A stretch of DNA of 64,000 nt from Pseudomonas gingeri (GTDB taxonomy: Bacteria; Pseudomonadota; Gammaproteobacteria; Pseudomonadales; Pseudomonadaceae): contig NZ_JACAQA010000005.1 of the NCBI RefSeq assembly GCF_013385425.1, positions 701,334 to 765,333 of the forward strand. The letters run 5' to 3'. The position numbers and the translations under genes are program-made. Below are positions 1-8,483 of the stretch, in pieces. The notes beneath the pieces were generated by a model. The model made no database searches. It was not told where the DNA came from and saw only the letters and a program-made list of their open reading frames with translations. How positions within the stretch are numbered: the stretch's first letter is position 1; each line of letters begins with the position of its first letter.

Positions 1-2
1 TT

Positions 3-236
3 CATACCGGTGTAGCCACCCAGGTTCAGCGCCTTGGCCAGGCGGTTGACCGCGGCGGGCGAGGTGGCGGTGGCCTGGGCCATCTCCTCGATGGTCAGGG
101 TCGCGGCTTTCAACGGATGGCGCAGGATGAAGTCGGCCACCTTGCGCAACGAGGGCTGCAGGTCGGCAACGATTTCCGCCAGTTTGCGCATGACCGGTGC
201 GGCATAGACCGTAGTGTTTTTCGAGGGGGTCGGCAT
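3..236 (-). CDS. RpiR/MurR-family transcriptional regulator (N-terminal part only)
   Basis: Only the first 78 codons lie in the window; the gene runs off the left edge. The translation from the ATG at 234-236 has the RpiR-type helix-turn-helix: a segment reading LRKVADFILRHP is followed by IEEMAQATATSPAAVNRLAK, the usual wing-less HTH of this family. The C-terminal SIS sugar- or ligand-binding domain expected for the family would be outside the window. It is the last gene of the leftward ABC transporter operon, about 100 bp after the ATPase gene, so it probably controls that operon. The family assignment rests on the HTH alone; the ligand cannot be told. Confidence 0.8.
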   Translation of the reverse strand, partial: MPTPSKNTTVYAAPVMRKLAEIVADLQPSLRKVADFILRHPLKAATLTIEEMAQATATSPAAVNRLAKALNLGGYTGM

Positions 237-338
237 ATCCGGCTCAACAGGTTCTGGGGGTGGAAGGGCGGGTGCCAGTGTATCCGAAGCCGGCCGTCGA
301 CGTGCGGGGCCGGCAATGGTCGGGGCGTCAGGCGGCGG

Positions 339-1103
339 CTATTTCAAGCTGCCGCAGAGGAATTGCCGGAGACGTTCGGACTGGGGCCCCCGCAGCACTT
401 CGCGCGGGTTGCCGCGTTCTTCGACCTGGCCTTTGTGGAGGAATACCAACTGGTTGGAGACCTCCCTGGCGAAGCCCATTTCATGGGTCACCACGACCAT
501 GGTGCGACCTTCCAGGGCCAGGTCCTGCATGACTTTGAGCACTTCACCGACCAGCTCCGGGTCGAGCGCCGAAGTGGGTTCGTCGAAGAGCATCACTTCC
601 GGTTCCATGGCCAGGGCCCGGGCTATCGCCACACGCTGCTGCTCGCCGCCGGACATGTGCGCCGGATAGGCGTTCAGGCGGTGTCCCACGCCGACCTTGT
701 TCAAGTAGTGTTCGGCCTTTTCCCGGGCTTCTTTCCTGGACACACCGAGGACCTGCACAGGGGCCTCCATGACATTTTCAACGGCGCTCATGTGCGACCA
801 CAGGTTGAAGTGCTGAAACACCATGGCCAGTCGCGAACGCATGCGTTGCAGTTGCTTCGGCTCGGCGGCCTTGAGCCCGCCCGAGGCGTTGGCCACCAGC
901 TTGAGCTGTTCACCATTGAGCCGTATCTGACCGGCATTGGGTTGTTCAAGCAAATTGATGCAGCGCAGGAAAGTGCTTTTACCGGAGCCGCTGGAGCCGA
1001 TGAGGCTGATCACATCACCGGCTTTTGCCTCCAGCGACACGCCCTTGAGCACTTCGTGAGCACCGTAGCTTTTGTGCAGGTCCTGAATTTCAAGTTTGTT
1101 CAT
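339..1103 (-). CDS. Polar amino-acid ABC transporter, ATP-binding protein (HisP/AotP-like)
   Basis: 254 residues, the normal length for the ATPase of a histidine/arginine-type uptake system. It has Walker A GSSGSGKST near residue 36, the ABC signature MSGGEQQRVAIARAL, Walker B VMLFDEPTSALD and the switch histidine in VVVTHEMGFA. It would energise uptake through the two permeases encoded upstream in the same operon, on the cytoplasmic face of the inner membrane. It follows the M14-family gene by 21 bp and precedes the RpiR-type regulator. The closest well-known relatives are AotP of P. aeruginosa and HisP; the true substrate is not determined by sequence. Confidence 0.93.
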   Translation of the reverse strand: MNKLEIQDLHKSYGAHEVLKGVSLEAKAGDVISLIGSSGSGKSTFLRCINLLEQPNAGQIRLNGEQLKLVANASGGLKAAEPKQLQRMRSRLAMVFQHFNLWSHMSAVENVMEAPVQVLGVSRKEAREKAEHYLNKVGVGHRLNAYPAHMSGGEQQRVAIARALAMEPEVMLFDEPTSALDPELVGEVLKVMQDLALEGRTMVVVTHEMGFAREVSNQLVFLHKGQVEERGNPREVLRGPQSERLRQFLCGSLK

Positions 1104-1124
1104 GCTGTGTTCACTCTGCTGAAG

Positions 1125-2237
1125 TCAGTCGCTGAGCAAGCGACCTTGGCGAATAGGGGTACGACCGGCGACTTTCGCCAGCCACAAGCCGGGTTGGGCG
1201 AAACGCAGACGTTCGCGGGCATAGAGAATGCCGTCGGTGCTGGCGGTCACCACGCTGCGCTGGTCGGTCACGGGGTCGATGACTTCGAACAGCGGGTCGC
1301 CGACCTTGACTCGCGCACCCAGCGGCTGCAGGAAACTGACCACGCCGGGGTGTGGCGCGTAGGCATATTGCGCTCCAGCGAACGGAGTGGCTTCACAGCA
1401 GAGGGCGGGCGCGGCCGGCCATTGACCGCTGATCAGGCCCTGTTCGGCCAGGTAGCCGAGGATCTGCTCGGCGCTGGCGATGCAGGGCTCGCGATCGGTG
1501 TCGGCCATACCTCGCAACTCAACGGTCGTGGCTATGCAGGCGAGGGGGATATTGGCCAGTGGGAAGCGTTTGGCCAGTTGCACCCAAGGGCTGGCACAGG
1601 CTTCGTCAAAGGCATTGCCGCCGGCATCCTCGGCCAGCAGGGCGGCTCCGGCGCCGAGGCGCGCGGCCAGGGAACACAGGCGCGACCAGTTTTGCGGCAG
1701 GGCGTAGAGCAGCATGATCGACTCGAAGTCGCAGTGCAGGTCGAGCACCACATCGGCATCACAGGCATGGCGCAACAACTGGCGACGCAAACCGTCAAGT
1801 TCCGAGGTGGCCGGGGGCAGATGCTCGATAACCGTGAGCATGGCGCGACGAATCAGTCCGACGTTGGTCACGGCGTCCGCGCCCAGTTGGCCTTCCAACT
1901 GCCGGGCCACGGCGTCGGTCAGTTGCGGGAAGTCGCGATTGAAGTTGCTGCCGCTGGAGAACTCGAAGCGACCCTGATGGGTGGCCTGGAACATCTGCCC
2001 GATGCCGATGGGGTTCGCCATGGGTACCAGTTCGATCACACCGATCAAGCGCCCCTGGTCTTCCAGTTCACGCAGGCGGCGCTTGAGCTCGACGGCGACG
2101 CGCATGCCGGGCAGTTCGTCGGCGTGCAGGGAGGCCTGGATGTAGGCCTTGCGCGAGCCGCTGCCGAAGCGAAACAGTGACAGCTGGCGCTCGGTGCCCG
2201 TGGCGCTCCAGGGCAGGACGTAGTTGATCTGCTGCAT
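1125..2237 (-). CDS. Succinylglutamate desuccinylase/aspartoacylase-family (M14) protein
   Basis: 370 residues. Zinc-peptidase-like motifs are visible: SLHADELPG (His and Glu ligands) near residue 37 and DLHCDFE for the third ligand, as in AstE and aspartoacylase. The C-terminal part looks like the small beta domain of this family. Members hydrolyse an amide bond on an acylated amino acid or related small molecule. The start ATG has a good Shine-Dalgarno (AAGGAA). It sits between the second permease gene (9 bp gap) and the ATPase gene, the same place as PA0891 in the aot operon of P. aeruginosa. By inference it trims an acylated form of the imported compound. Substrate unknown. Confidence 0.85.
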   Translation of the reverse strand: MQQINYVLPWSATGTERQLSLFRFGSGSRKAYIQASLHADELPGMRVAVELKRRLRELEDQGRLIGVIELVPMANPIGIGQMFQATHQGRFEFSSGSNFNRDFPQLTDAVARQLEGQLGADAVTNVGLIRRAMLTVIEHLPPATSELDGLRRQLLRHACDADVVLDLHCDFESIMLLYALPQNWSRLCSLAARLGAGAALLAEDAGGNAFDEACASPWVQLAKRFPLANIPLACIATTVELRGMADTDREPCIASAEQILGYLAEQGLISGQWPAAPALCCEATPFAGAQYAYAPHPGVVSFLQPLGARVKVGDPLFEVIDPVTDQRSVVTASTDGILYARERLRFAQPGLWLAKVAGRTPIRQGRLLSD

Positions 2238-2246
2238 GGGGGTTCC

Positions 2247-2945
2247 TTAGTGCTTGCGTGGCGCCAGATACGCCAGCCAATGGCGCTCGGCCAACTTGAA
2301 CAGACGCACGAGGGCGAAGGTCATGGCCAGGTAGATCAGGCCGGCGGTGATAAAGGCTTCGAAGGGCAAATAGAAGCGCGCGCTGACGGTGCGCGCCGCG
2401 CCGGTGATATCGACGAGGGTGACGATCGACGCCAGGCTGGTGGTTTGCAGCATCATCAGCACTTCGTTGCTGTACTGCGGCAGCGCGCGGCGCAAGGCCG
2501 AGGGCAGGAGAATGCGTCGGTACAGGGTCATGCGCGACATGCCCATGGCCCGGGCGGCCTCGACTTCGCCGCCGGGTGTCGACTTCAGGCTGCCGGCGAG
2601 CAACTCTGCGCTGTAGGCACTGGTGTTGATTGCAAAGGCCAGGCAGGCGCAAAAGGTCGCGCTCGACAGATAGGGCCAGAGCAGGCTCTGGCGGACTGCT
2701 TCGAACTGCGCCAGGCCGTAGTAGATGAGGAACAATTGCACCAGCATCGGCGTGCCGCGGATCACGTAGGTGTACAGCCAGGCCGGGAAGTTGAGTAGCG
2801 GCGAGCGGGAGACCCGCAGCAGCGCCAGGGGGATGGCCAGCATCAGGCCCAGGGCCAGGGAGATCAGCAGCAGCTTGAGGGTCAGCAAGGCCCCCCCGAG
2901 ATACAGCGGCAGGTTTTGCCAGATCAGGTTGTAATCGAGAATCAT
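2247..2945 (-). CDS. Polar amino-acid ABC transporter permease (HisM/AotM-like)
   Basis: 232 residues from the ATG at 2943-2945 (MILDYNLIWQNLP). Hydrophobic segments alternate with short loops, and the EAA-type cytoplasmic loop reads GEVEAARAMGMSRMTLYRRILLPSALR, as in HisM/HisQ proteins. The open frame continues upstream inside the preceding gene, but that extension has shadow composition and is not part of this protein. It pairs with the upstream permease to form the inner-membrane channel. The two permease genes are separated by 14 bp. Confidence 0.92.
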   Translation of the reverse strand: MILDYNLIWQNLPLYLGGALLTLKLLLISLALGLMLAIPLALLRVSRSPLLNFPAWLYTYVIRGTPMLVQLFLIYYGLAQFEAVRQSLLWPYLSSATFCACLAFAINTSAYSAELLAGSLKSTPGGEVEAARAMGMSRMTLYRRILLPSALRRALPQYSNEVLMMLQTTSLASIVTLVDITGAARTVSARFYLPFEAFITAGLIYLAMTFALVRLFKLAERHWLAYLAPRKH

Positions 2946-2959
2946 CGGTGGCTCTCCAC

Positions 2960-3649
2960 TTACAGCTCGACGGCTTTGATGCCGACCGAATAGTGTTTTT
3001 CCAGATAACGCAGCACCAGCAGCGACAGGCTGGTCAGCATCAGGTAAAGCGCCGCCACGGCGAGGAAGAAGGTGAAGGGTTCGTGGGTGGCATCGGCGGC
3101 GTTCTTGGCCTTGAACATCATGTCCTGCAGGCCGATCACCGAGATCAGCGCGGTGGACTTGGTCAGCACCAGCCAGTTGTTGGTGAAACCGGGAATGGCG
3201 AAGCGAATCATCTGTGGCAGCAGGATCCGCCGGAACACCTGCAGGCCACTCATGCCATAGGCCATCCCGGCCTCGCCCTGGCCGCCGGGAATGGCCATGA
3301 AGGCACCGCGAAAGGTTTCCGAGAGATAGGCGCCGAAAATGAAGCCCATGGTGCAGACACCGGCCATGAAGGGGTTGATGTCGATGTAGTGGGTGTAGCC
3401 GAGTGCAAGAGCCAGGCGATTCACCAGATCCTGACCGCCATAGAAAATCAGCAGAATCAGGACCAGGTCGGGGATGCCGCGGATAAGGGTGGTGTAACCC
3501 TCGCCCAGCATCGCCAGCCATTTGAGCGGGGATAACCGAAAGGCGGCACCGATCAGACCCAGGACAATGGCCATGGCCATCGCACTCAGGGCCAGGTTGA
3601 GGGTCAGCCAGGCACCCTCGAGGATGCTCGATCCGTAACCGTGGAGCAT
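2960..3649 (-). CDS. Polar amino-acid ABC transporter permease (HisQ/AotQ-like)
   Basis: 229 residues from the ATG at 3647-3649 (MLHGYGSSILEGAWLTL). It has about five membrane segments and the family loop with GQGEAGMAYGMSGLQVFRR followed by ILLPQMIRFAIPG. The longer frame upstream lacks a family-like N-terminus, so the inner start is chosen. It is the first permease of the operon, 92 bp after the binding-protein gene. A subunit of the same inner-membrane complex as the other permease. Confidence 0.92.
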   Translation of the reverse strand: MLHGYGSSILEGAWLTLNLALSAMAMAIVLGLIGAAFRLSPLKWLAMLGEGYTTLIRGIPDLVLILLIFYGGQDLVNRLALALGYTHYIDINPFMAGVCTMGFIFGAYLSETFRGAFMAIPGGQGEAGMAYGMSGLQVFRRILLPQMIRFAIPGFTNNWLVLTKSTALISVIGLQDMMFKAKNAADATHEPFTFFLAVAALYLMLTSLSLLVLRYLEKHYSVGIKAVEL

Positions 3650-3741
3650 GATGAAACTCCTCGCCCGAAGCGCCGTCGGGCGCGCGGGACAAGTGGGAGA
3701 AGGGCGCCCGCGGCAAGCCGGCGCCAAGGTCACGGGAAGGT

Positions 3742-4518
3742 TTACTCGCCGTAGATATCGAACGCGAAGTACTTGGCCTGTATCTGCTGGTACTTGCCAT
3801 TGGCGCGGATCGCATCGATGGCCGCGTTCAGGCGCGCGGCGTTCGCGGTGTCACCCTTGCGCAGGGCGATACCGGCGCCCCGGCCGAAGTATTTCGGGTC
3901 GTTGATGTCGCGGCCGACCAGCGCGAAGCCTTTACCCGCCGGGGTTTTGATAAAGCTCTCGTCGGTGTTGACGATGTCGGCGAGGGTGGCGTCCAGGCGA
4001 CCCGACGCCAGGTCAAGAAAGGCCTCGTTCTGTGAGGAATAGCGCACGATCTCGACGCCGGCTTTCTCCAGTTGTTCGGTGGCGAAGCGGTCGTAGGTGG
4101 AGGAGCGCTGCACGCCGACCTTCTTGCCCTTGAGATCCACCAGCGGATCGTTGATCAGGCTGCCGGCCTTCATCGCGAACTTGCCTGGGGTGTGGTAGTA
4201 CTTTTCGCTGAAGTCGACGGATTTCAGGCGGTCGTCGGTGATCGACATCGACGACAGCACCGCATCGATCTTGCGCACCTTGAGCGAGGGGATCATCCCG
4301 TCGAACTCCTGGATCACCCATTGGCACTTGACCTTCATTTCATCGCACAGGGCATTGCCGATGTCGTAATCGAACCCCCCGAGGTTGCCTTCCGGGGTCT
4401 TGTAGGAGAAGGGTGGGTAAGCGGCTTCGATACCGATACGCAGACTGTCCTCGTCGGCATGGGCCAGGATGCTGAAGGCGCAGAGGGCCAGGGCACCTAG
4501 AAGTCCTGTCTTGTTCAT
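3742..4518 (-). CDS. Periplasmic amino-acid-binding protein of the ABC transporter (AotJ/HisJ-like)
   Basis: 258 residues starting MNKTGLLGALALCAFSILAHA, a clear Sec signal peptide with cleavage after AHA. The mature part starts with IGIEAAYPPFSYKTPEG and contains GFDYDIGNALCDEMKVKCQW, matching AotJ and other lysine/arginine/ornithine-type binding proteins. A start further upstream is open but would hide the signal peptide. It is the first gene of the operon, and the region before it holds the palindrome at 4618-4651. Likely ligand class: basic amino acids or derivatives; the exact ligand is an inference. Confidence 0.92.
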   Translation of the reverse strand: MNKTGLLGALALCAFSILAHADEDSLRIGIEAAYPPFSYKTPEGNLGGFDYDIGNALCDEMKVKCQWVIQEFDGMIPSLKVRKIDAVLSSMSITDDRLKSVDFSEKYYHTPGKFAMKAGSLINDPLVDLKGKKVGVQRSSTYDRFATEQLEKAGVEIVRYSSQNEAFLDLASGRLDATLADIVNTDESFIKTPAGKGFALVGRDINDPKYFGRGAGIALRKGDTANAARLNAAIDAIRANGKYQQIQAKYFAFDIYGE

Positions 4519-4617
4519 ATTGTTGACTCCCGTTGTTTGTGAAGTGTGGGCGAGGTGCCGTCCGGATTGGCGTGGCGGGTAGCTCCGCCTGATCTTGTCG
4601 CGGCTATAAATGACATG

Positions 4618-4651
4618 TTTTATTTCATAAATCAATTTTATGAAAATAAAA
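4618..4651. promoter_or_regulatory. AT-rich palindrome upstream of the transporter operon, candidate regulator operator
   Basis: A perfect 9-bp inverted repeat, TTTCATAAA (4623-4631) and TTTATGAAA (4637-4645), is separated by 5 bp; with one offset it extends to about 14 bp per arm. It lies about 100 bp upstream of the binding-protein start in a stretch much more AT-rich than its surroundings. RpiR-family repressors bind AT-rich palindromes of this general form, and an RpiR-type gene closes the operon. The link between the two is inference. Confidence 0.5.
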
Positions 4652-4780
4652 ATGCCAAATGGTGCCATGGTGATACCGTTCGCCAGCCCGTCGACAGGGA
4701 TTCAGGCGCGGATGGACCGGCTTCAGGGGGAATTGGTGTATTCTTCGCGGCCGTCATTTTCTCCTCTGCAGGACCTGTCC

Positions 4781-5311
4781 ATGAAAACCGCCCTCGTCGA
4801 ACTCATCAGCAAAATCAGCTCCGGCTGCATGAGCGAGGCCGAAATCCTGCAGATCGCCGATGAAGCAGCCCAGGCCTACGCCGACCAGGCCGGTTTCCTG
4901 GCGGCCAATCCGGACATCAACTACGACGACAGTTTTCCGATTCCCCTGGGCGAGTGGGTGGTGGTCGGTAGCCTGCCCGAGACCGTGCTGTTCCAGGCCG
5001 ACACCTACATGGACCTGTTCGCCCGGATCGTCGAGTCCTTCGGCAAGGACGTGCCTTTCAATATCAAGCCCAAGCAGCTGGCCAAGGTCGAGGCCTTGAC
5101 CGCCTTGAACCGTATCCAGGTCCAATTGAGCAGCATGAACCCGGAGATGGGCGGCTACGTACTGGTGAACTTCAGCCAGTTGCTCGACGACGAACTGCAG
5201 GCGGTGCTGGTCTACGGCAATGACCTGCCGCGAGTGCTGGCCCTGTGTGGAGAGGTCGGGATTGCCGCCGCGCCCTCCCTGGAAGCCCTGAGAGTCGCGC
5301 TGCACGTCTGA
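4781..5311 (+). CDS. Hypothetical protein, 176 residues
   Basis: The frame from the ATG at 4781 gives an acidic soluble protein with strong Pseudomonas codon bias (mostly G or C in third positions). The open frame extends upstream to 4640, but that part is AT-rich and overlaps the palindrome, so the inner ATG is preferred. No signal peptide or membrane segment. I do not recognise a domain; the N-terminus (KTALVELISKISSGCMSEAE) looks helical and the C-terminus alpha/beta. Transcribed away from the transporter operon, so it may share the divergent promoter region. Confidence 0.8.
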   Translation: MKTALVELISKISSGCMSEAEILQIADEAAQAYADQAGFLAANPDINYDDSFPIPLGEWVVVGSLPETVLFQADTYMDLFARIVESFGKDVPFNIKPKQLAKVEALTALNRIQVQLSSMNPEMGGYVLVNFSQLLDDELQAVLVYGNDLPRVLALCGEVGIAAAPSLEALRVALHV

Positions 5312-5400
5312 GTCGCCGCGGTTGAACGCGCAGCAATAAAGTGAACCCTGGCGGCGGCCGGCTATCCTATGGGGGCAGATCCTCATCTAGGAGCAAGACC

Positions 5401-5589
5401 ATGGGTTCCACTTTCAACGGCCTGATCGGCCTGATCATCCTGGCGCTGGATATCTGGGCCATCCTCAATGTGCTGAAAAGCGGCGCCGAAACCGGGATGA
5501 AGATCCTCTGGATCCTGCTGATCATCCTGCTGCCGGTACTCGGCCTGATCATCTGGGCCATCGCCGGGCCGCGTGGCAATCTGCGCTAG
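5401..5589 (+). CDS. Small PLDc_N-type membrane protein
   Basis: 62 residues, MGSTFNGLIGLIILALDIWA followed by a second hydrophobic segment with ILLPVLGLIIWAIAGPRG. This is the two-helix pattern of the phospholipase D N-terminal domain family of small inner-membrane proteins, where the second helix ends in a W-x-(I/L)-(A/V)-GPR-type motif. The start is set by a strong ribosome site (AGGAG, 7 bp before the ATG). No catalytic part is present, so only a membrane location can be inferred. Confidence 0.8.
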   Translation: MGSTFNGLIGLIILALDIWAILNVLKSGAETGMKILWILLIILLPVLGLIIWAIAGPRGNLR

Positions 5590-5817
5590 TGGCGGTCAAA
5601 TGCGCGCTTGAACAAGGTGCCACCCTGGCAGAGGGGGCACATTCTGGTTGCGTCTCGGAAATTGCCTACGATTTTGGTTGTAGGGGGCTGATGGTATTTA
5701 CACGGATGAAGTCCTAGGGTTCGAGCAGGGTAAAAAGCTTGGAAGCTTTGCCCCCAGGTCTCTTCTCTGGCTTCAAGGGAGGACCTGTCCCGAAACCCTA
5801 CGCTAAAGGATTAGCCC

Positions 5818-6021
5818 ATGCAGGAGATGAGTATGGAACAGGCCCAGCTTGAGAAAACCCATGTCGAGATTGCCAAGCTTATCGCCGAGCAACGCAAGCT
5901 CAATGCCGAGGCGGGGAAGATGACCCGTGAAACGTTCTGGTACCCGGTCGCGATTGCCATTGGCTTTGTCGGTACCGTGTCGACAGTCACCGCACTGCTG
6001 ATCAAATATCTCGTTCCTTGA
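5818..6021 (+). CDS. Small membrane protein with charged N-terminus
   Basis: 67 residues. The first 40 are charged and likely helical or coiled-coil (EKTHVEIAKLIAEQRKLNAE); residues about 42-64 form one membrane helix (YPVAIAIGFVGTVSTVTALL). An upstream AAAGGA is about 8 bp before the ATG. Similar small proteins occur in many proteobacteria and phages, but I cannot name a function. A 228-bp gap precedes it and speE follows on the same strand. Confidence 0.65.
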   Translation: MQEMSMEQAQLEKTHVEIAKLIAEQRKLNAEAGKMTRETFWYPVAIAIGFVGTVSTVTALLIKYLVP

Positions 6022-6198
6022 CCGTGGAAGTCGGCGGCCTTTGTCCCGGGACGATTCGACCTGTCATAGTTCGCAACGTAAAATGCGCGCCTTTCCCGGA
6101 TTATCGAGGCTATGGCCGCTGGTGCCCATTGCTTGTTCGATAGCCCGCCATGGGCGGGGAACCGTCCGTTGCCACTCGCCTTCACCGGAGCACTTCCC

Positions 6199-7074
6199 AT
6201 GAGCAATACGCCTGAAACCCACTACCAGGAAACCCTCTACGAAGGCTACGGCCAGCGCTTTCGCATGGACAAGCTGCTGCACGAAGTGCGCACCGGGCAC
6301 CAGCACCTGGTGATCTTCGAAAACGCCCGCATGGGCCGGGTCATGGCCCTGGACGGTGTCATCCAGACCACCGAGGCCGATGAGTTCATCTACCACGAAA
6401 TGCTCACCCATGTGCCTATCCTCGCCCATGGCAGTGCCAAGCGCGTGCTGATCATTGGTGGTGGTGATGGTGGCATGCTGCGTGAAGTGGCCAAGCATCG
6501 CGGCGTCGAGCACATCACCATGGTCGAGATCGACGCCACCGTGGTCGAGATGTGCAAGCAGTTCCTGCCGGAGCACTCCAAGGGCGCGTTCGACGATGCG
6601 CGGCTGAACCTGGTGATCGACGACGGCATGCGTTTCGTCGCCACCACCGAAGAAAAGTTCGACGTCATCATTTCCGACTCCACCGACCCCATCGGTCCCG
6701 GTGAAGTGCTGTTTTCCGAAAATTTCTACCAGGCCTGCCGTCGCTGCCTGAACGAAGGCGGCATCCTGGTGACCCAGAACGGTACGCCGTTCATGCAGTT
6801 GGCCGAAGTGCAGACCACCGCGGGACGCCTGCGCAGCCTGTTCCCGGACTGGCACTTCTACCAGGCCGCGATACCGACCTACATCGGCGGTGCCATGACC
6901 TTCGCCTGGGGCGCGACCCACACCGCGTCGCGCAAGTTGTCTCTGGAAACCCTGCGCCAGCGCTTTGCTGGCAGCGGTATTGTCACGCGCTACTACAATC
7001 CCGAGATCCATCTCGGTGCGTTTGCCTTGCCGCAATACGTGTTGCAGGCCGTGAACAAACCGAGCAACGACTGA
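6199..7074 (+). CDS. speE: Polyamine aminopropyltransferase (spermidine synthase)
   Basis: 291 residues. It transfers the aminopropyl group of decarboxylated S-adenosylmethionine to putrescine. The SAM-type motif [13 protein letters not shown] is near residue 83, the acidic ribose-binding strand reads [14 protein letters not shown], and the active-site loop is [15 protein letters not shown]. The N-terminus [11 protein letters not shown] is typical. GGAG lies 8 bp before the chosen ATG; a longer frame from 6112 has no family match. Length is normal for the bacterial SpeE family. Confidence 0.97.
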   Translation: MSNTPETHYQETLYEGYGQRFRMDKLLHEVRTGHQHLVIFENARMGRVMALDGVIQTTEADEFIYHEMLTHVPILAHGSAKRVLIIGGGDGGMLREVAKHRGVEHITMVEIDATVVEMCKQFLPEHSKGAFDDARLNLVIDDGMRFVATTEEKFDVIISDSTDPIGPGEVLFSENFYQACRRCLNEGGILVTQNGTPFMQLAEVQTTAGRLRSLFPDWHFYQAAIPTYIGGAMTFAWGATHTASRKLSLETLRQRFAGSGIVTRYYNPEIHLGAFALPQYVLQAVNKPSND

Positions 7075-7087
7075 TACCGCACTCGCT

Positions 7088-7123
7088 GGCTCGCGATGAT
7101 CGTCAACCGGACCGTCGCGAGCC
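7088..7123. terminator. Inverted repeat between convergent genes, possible terminator
   Basis: GGCTCGCGA (7088-7096) and TCGCGAGCC (7115-7123) form a perfect 9-bp stem with an 18-base loop, located 14 bp after the speE stop and just before the end of the convergent small gene. No clear T run follows on either strand, so it may be a REP-like hairpin rather than a true intrinsic terminator. Confidence 0.4.
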
Positions 7124-7140
7124 GACTCAAGCCAGCAGGT

Positions 7141-7293
7141 TCATATCCTGCCGAGCAGTACCAGGATCAGCAGTACGATCAAGACTGTCCCGATCACCCC
7201 CGATGGACCATAACCCCAGCTTCTGGAGTGTGGGAAAACGGGCAGGCCACCGACCAGCAGCAGGATCAGGATGACGATCAGAATAAGACTCAT
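7141..7293 (-). CDS. DUF3309-type small membrane protein
   Basis: A 50-residue frame on the minus strand reads MSLILIVILILLLVGGLPVF, then a short polar segment (HSRSWGYGPSGVIG), then a second hydrophobic stretch ending ILVLLGRI. This two-helix layout with the central WGYGPSG motif is the DUF3309 family. The ribosome site AAGGAA is 7 bp before the ATG. Function unknown; it is convergent with speE. Confidence 0.85.
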   Translation of the reverse strand: MSLILIVILILLLVGGLPVFPHSRSWGYGPSGVIGTVLIVLLILVLLGRI

Positions 7294-7602
7294 GGTGCTT
7301 TCCTTGTTCTGTTTTTCGAGACGCTATCGCGCACGTTCAGCTGTTGAATAACAGGCTGCTTGATAAGTCCGACTTGAGCGCCGAGAAGAAAATTCAGTTT
7401 TTTTCCGACCTTTCTCGCCCCCTCGTCTTATTGTTTTATTGATCGACCGTTCCCACCTTGGCGGTGTCGAACAATAAAGCTGCGCCTTCCCCCTCAGTCG
7501 TCACTTTGCCTGGAGCATTCAGCAATCTGATGGTGCATGGGCCTTCGAGCGTCCTTCGCTACACTGCCGCTCATCGTCCTCAGAACCCACAAGGCATCTG
7601 CT
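7294..7602. other. Intergenic region upstream of two divergent genes
   Basis: About 309 bp between the DUF3309-type gene and the short-chain dehydrogenase gene, which point away from each other. It must hold both promoters. A T-rich patch with TTGTTTTATTGATCG lies at about 7431-7445. I see no convincing gene, repeat or known regulator site. Confidence 0.5.
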
Positions 7603-8418
7603 ATGCACAATCGCATCATGATCACTGGCGCCGGCTCCGGTCTTGGCCGCGAAATCGCACTGCGCTGGGCCCGCGAAGGCTGGCGTCTGGCGCTGTCGGA
7701 TGTCAGCGAGCCGGGCCTGCTGGAAACCCTCAGGCTGGTGCGCGAAGCTGGCGGCGATGGTTTCACCCAGCGTTGCGACGTGCGCGACTACAGCCAGTTG
7801 ACGGCATTCGCCCAGGCGTGTGAGGTCAAATTCGGCGGCATCGATGTGATCGTCAACAATGCCGGTGTTGCCTCGGGCGGGTTCTTCAGCGAGTTGTCTC
7901 TCGAAGACTGGGATTGGCAGATCGCGATCAACCTGATGGGGGTGGTCAAGGGCTGCAAGGCGTTCCTGCCGCTGCTGGAACAGAGCAAGGGCAAGATCAT
8001 CAATATCGCCTCCATGGCGGCGCTGATGCAGGGGCCGGCCATGAGCAACTACAACGTGGCCAAGGCTGGCGTAGTGGCGTTGTCGGAAAGCCTGTTGATC
8101 GAACTGGCGCAGCAGGAAGTCGGCGTGCACGTGGTCTGCCCGTCGTTTTTCCAGACCAATCTGCTGGACTCTTTCCGCGGGCCTACGCCGGCGATGAAGG
8201 CCCAGGTCGGCAAGCTGCTGGAAAGCTCGCCGATCAGCGCGAGCGACATCGCCGACTACATCTATACCCGGGTCGGCCTGGGCGAATTCATGATTCTGCC
8301 CCACGAGCAAGGGCGCATGGCTTGGGCCCTCAAACAGAAGAATCCGCAGTTGCTCTATGACGAAATGACCGTGATGGCCGACAAGATGCGGGCCAAGGCC
8401 AAACAAGTCCCGCATTGA
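7603..8418 (+). CDS. SDR-family NAD(P)-dependent oxidoreductase
   Basis: 271 residues. The nucleotide-binding motif is TGAGSGLGREIA near residue 8, NNAG appears in the loop after strand 4, and the catalytic Ser-Tyr-Lys set is in NIASMAALMQ and YNVAKAG. It is a classical short-chain dehydrogenase. The start at 7603 follows AAGGCA; longer frames upstream have no family match. No neighbour tells the substrate: it is followed by a YnfA-type gene 65 bp later. Confidence 0.9.
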   Translation: MHNRIMITGAGSGLGREIALRWAREGWRLALSDVSEPGLLETLRLVREAGGDGFTQRCDVRDYSQLTAFAQACEVKFGGIDVIVNNAGVASGGFFSELSLEDWDWQIAINLMGVVKGCKAFLPLLEQSKGKIINIASMAALMQGPAMSNYNVAKAGVVALSESLLIELAQQEVGVHVVCPSFFQTNLLDSFRGPTPAMKAQVGKLLESSPISASDIADYIYTRVGLGEFMILPHEQGRMAWALKQKNPQLLYDEMTVMADKMRAKAKQVPH

Positions 8419-8483
8419 GCTTGCCCACGGATCGACGGCTGGTTAGGGTTGCCGGCAATGGGCAATCCTGACGAGCGTTTATT

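Noticed and set aside
117..2180. A long plus-strand open frame (687 codons) across the ATPase and M14-family genes
   Set aside because: It is the antisense shadow of two well-supported minus-strand genes. Its translation is rich in His, Gln and Gly with no domain, as expected for reverse frames in GC-rich DNA.
2247..3815. A 522-codon minus-strand frame that would fuse two permeases
   Set aside because: Only the last 232 codons look like a permease; the upstream part is an out-of-frame shadow of the other permease gene.
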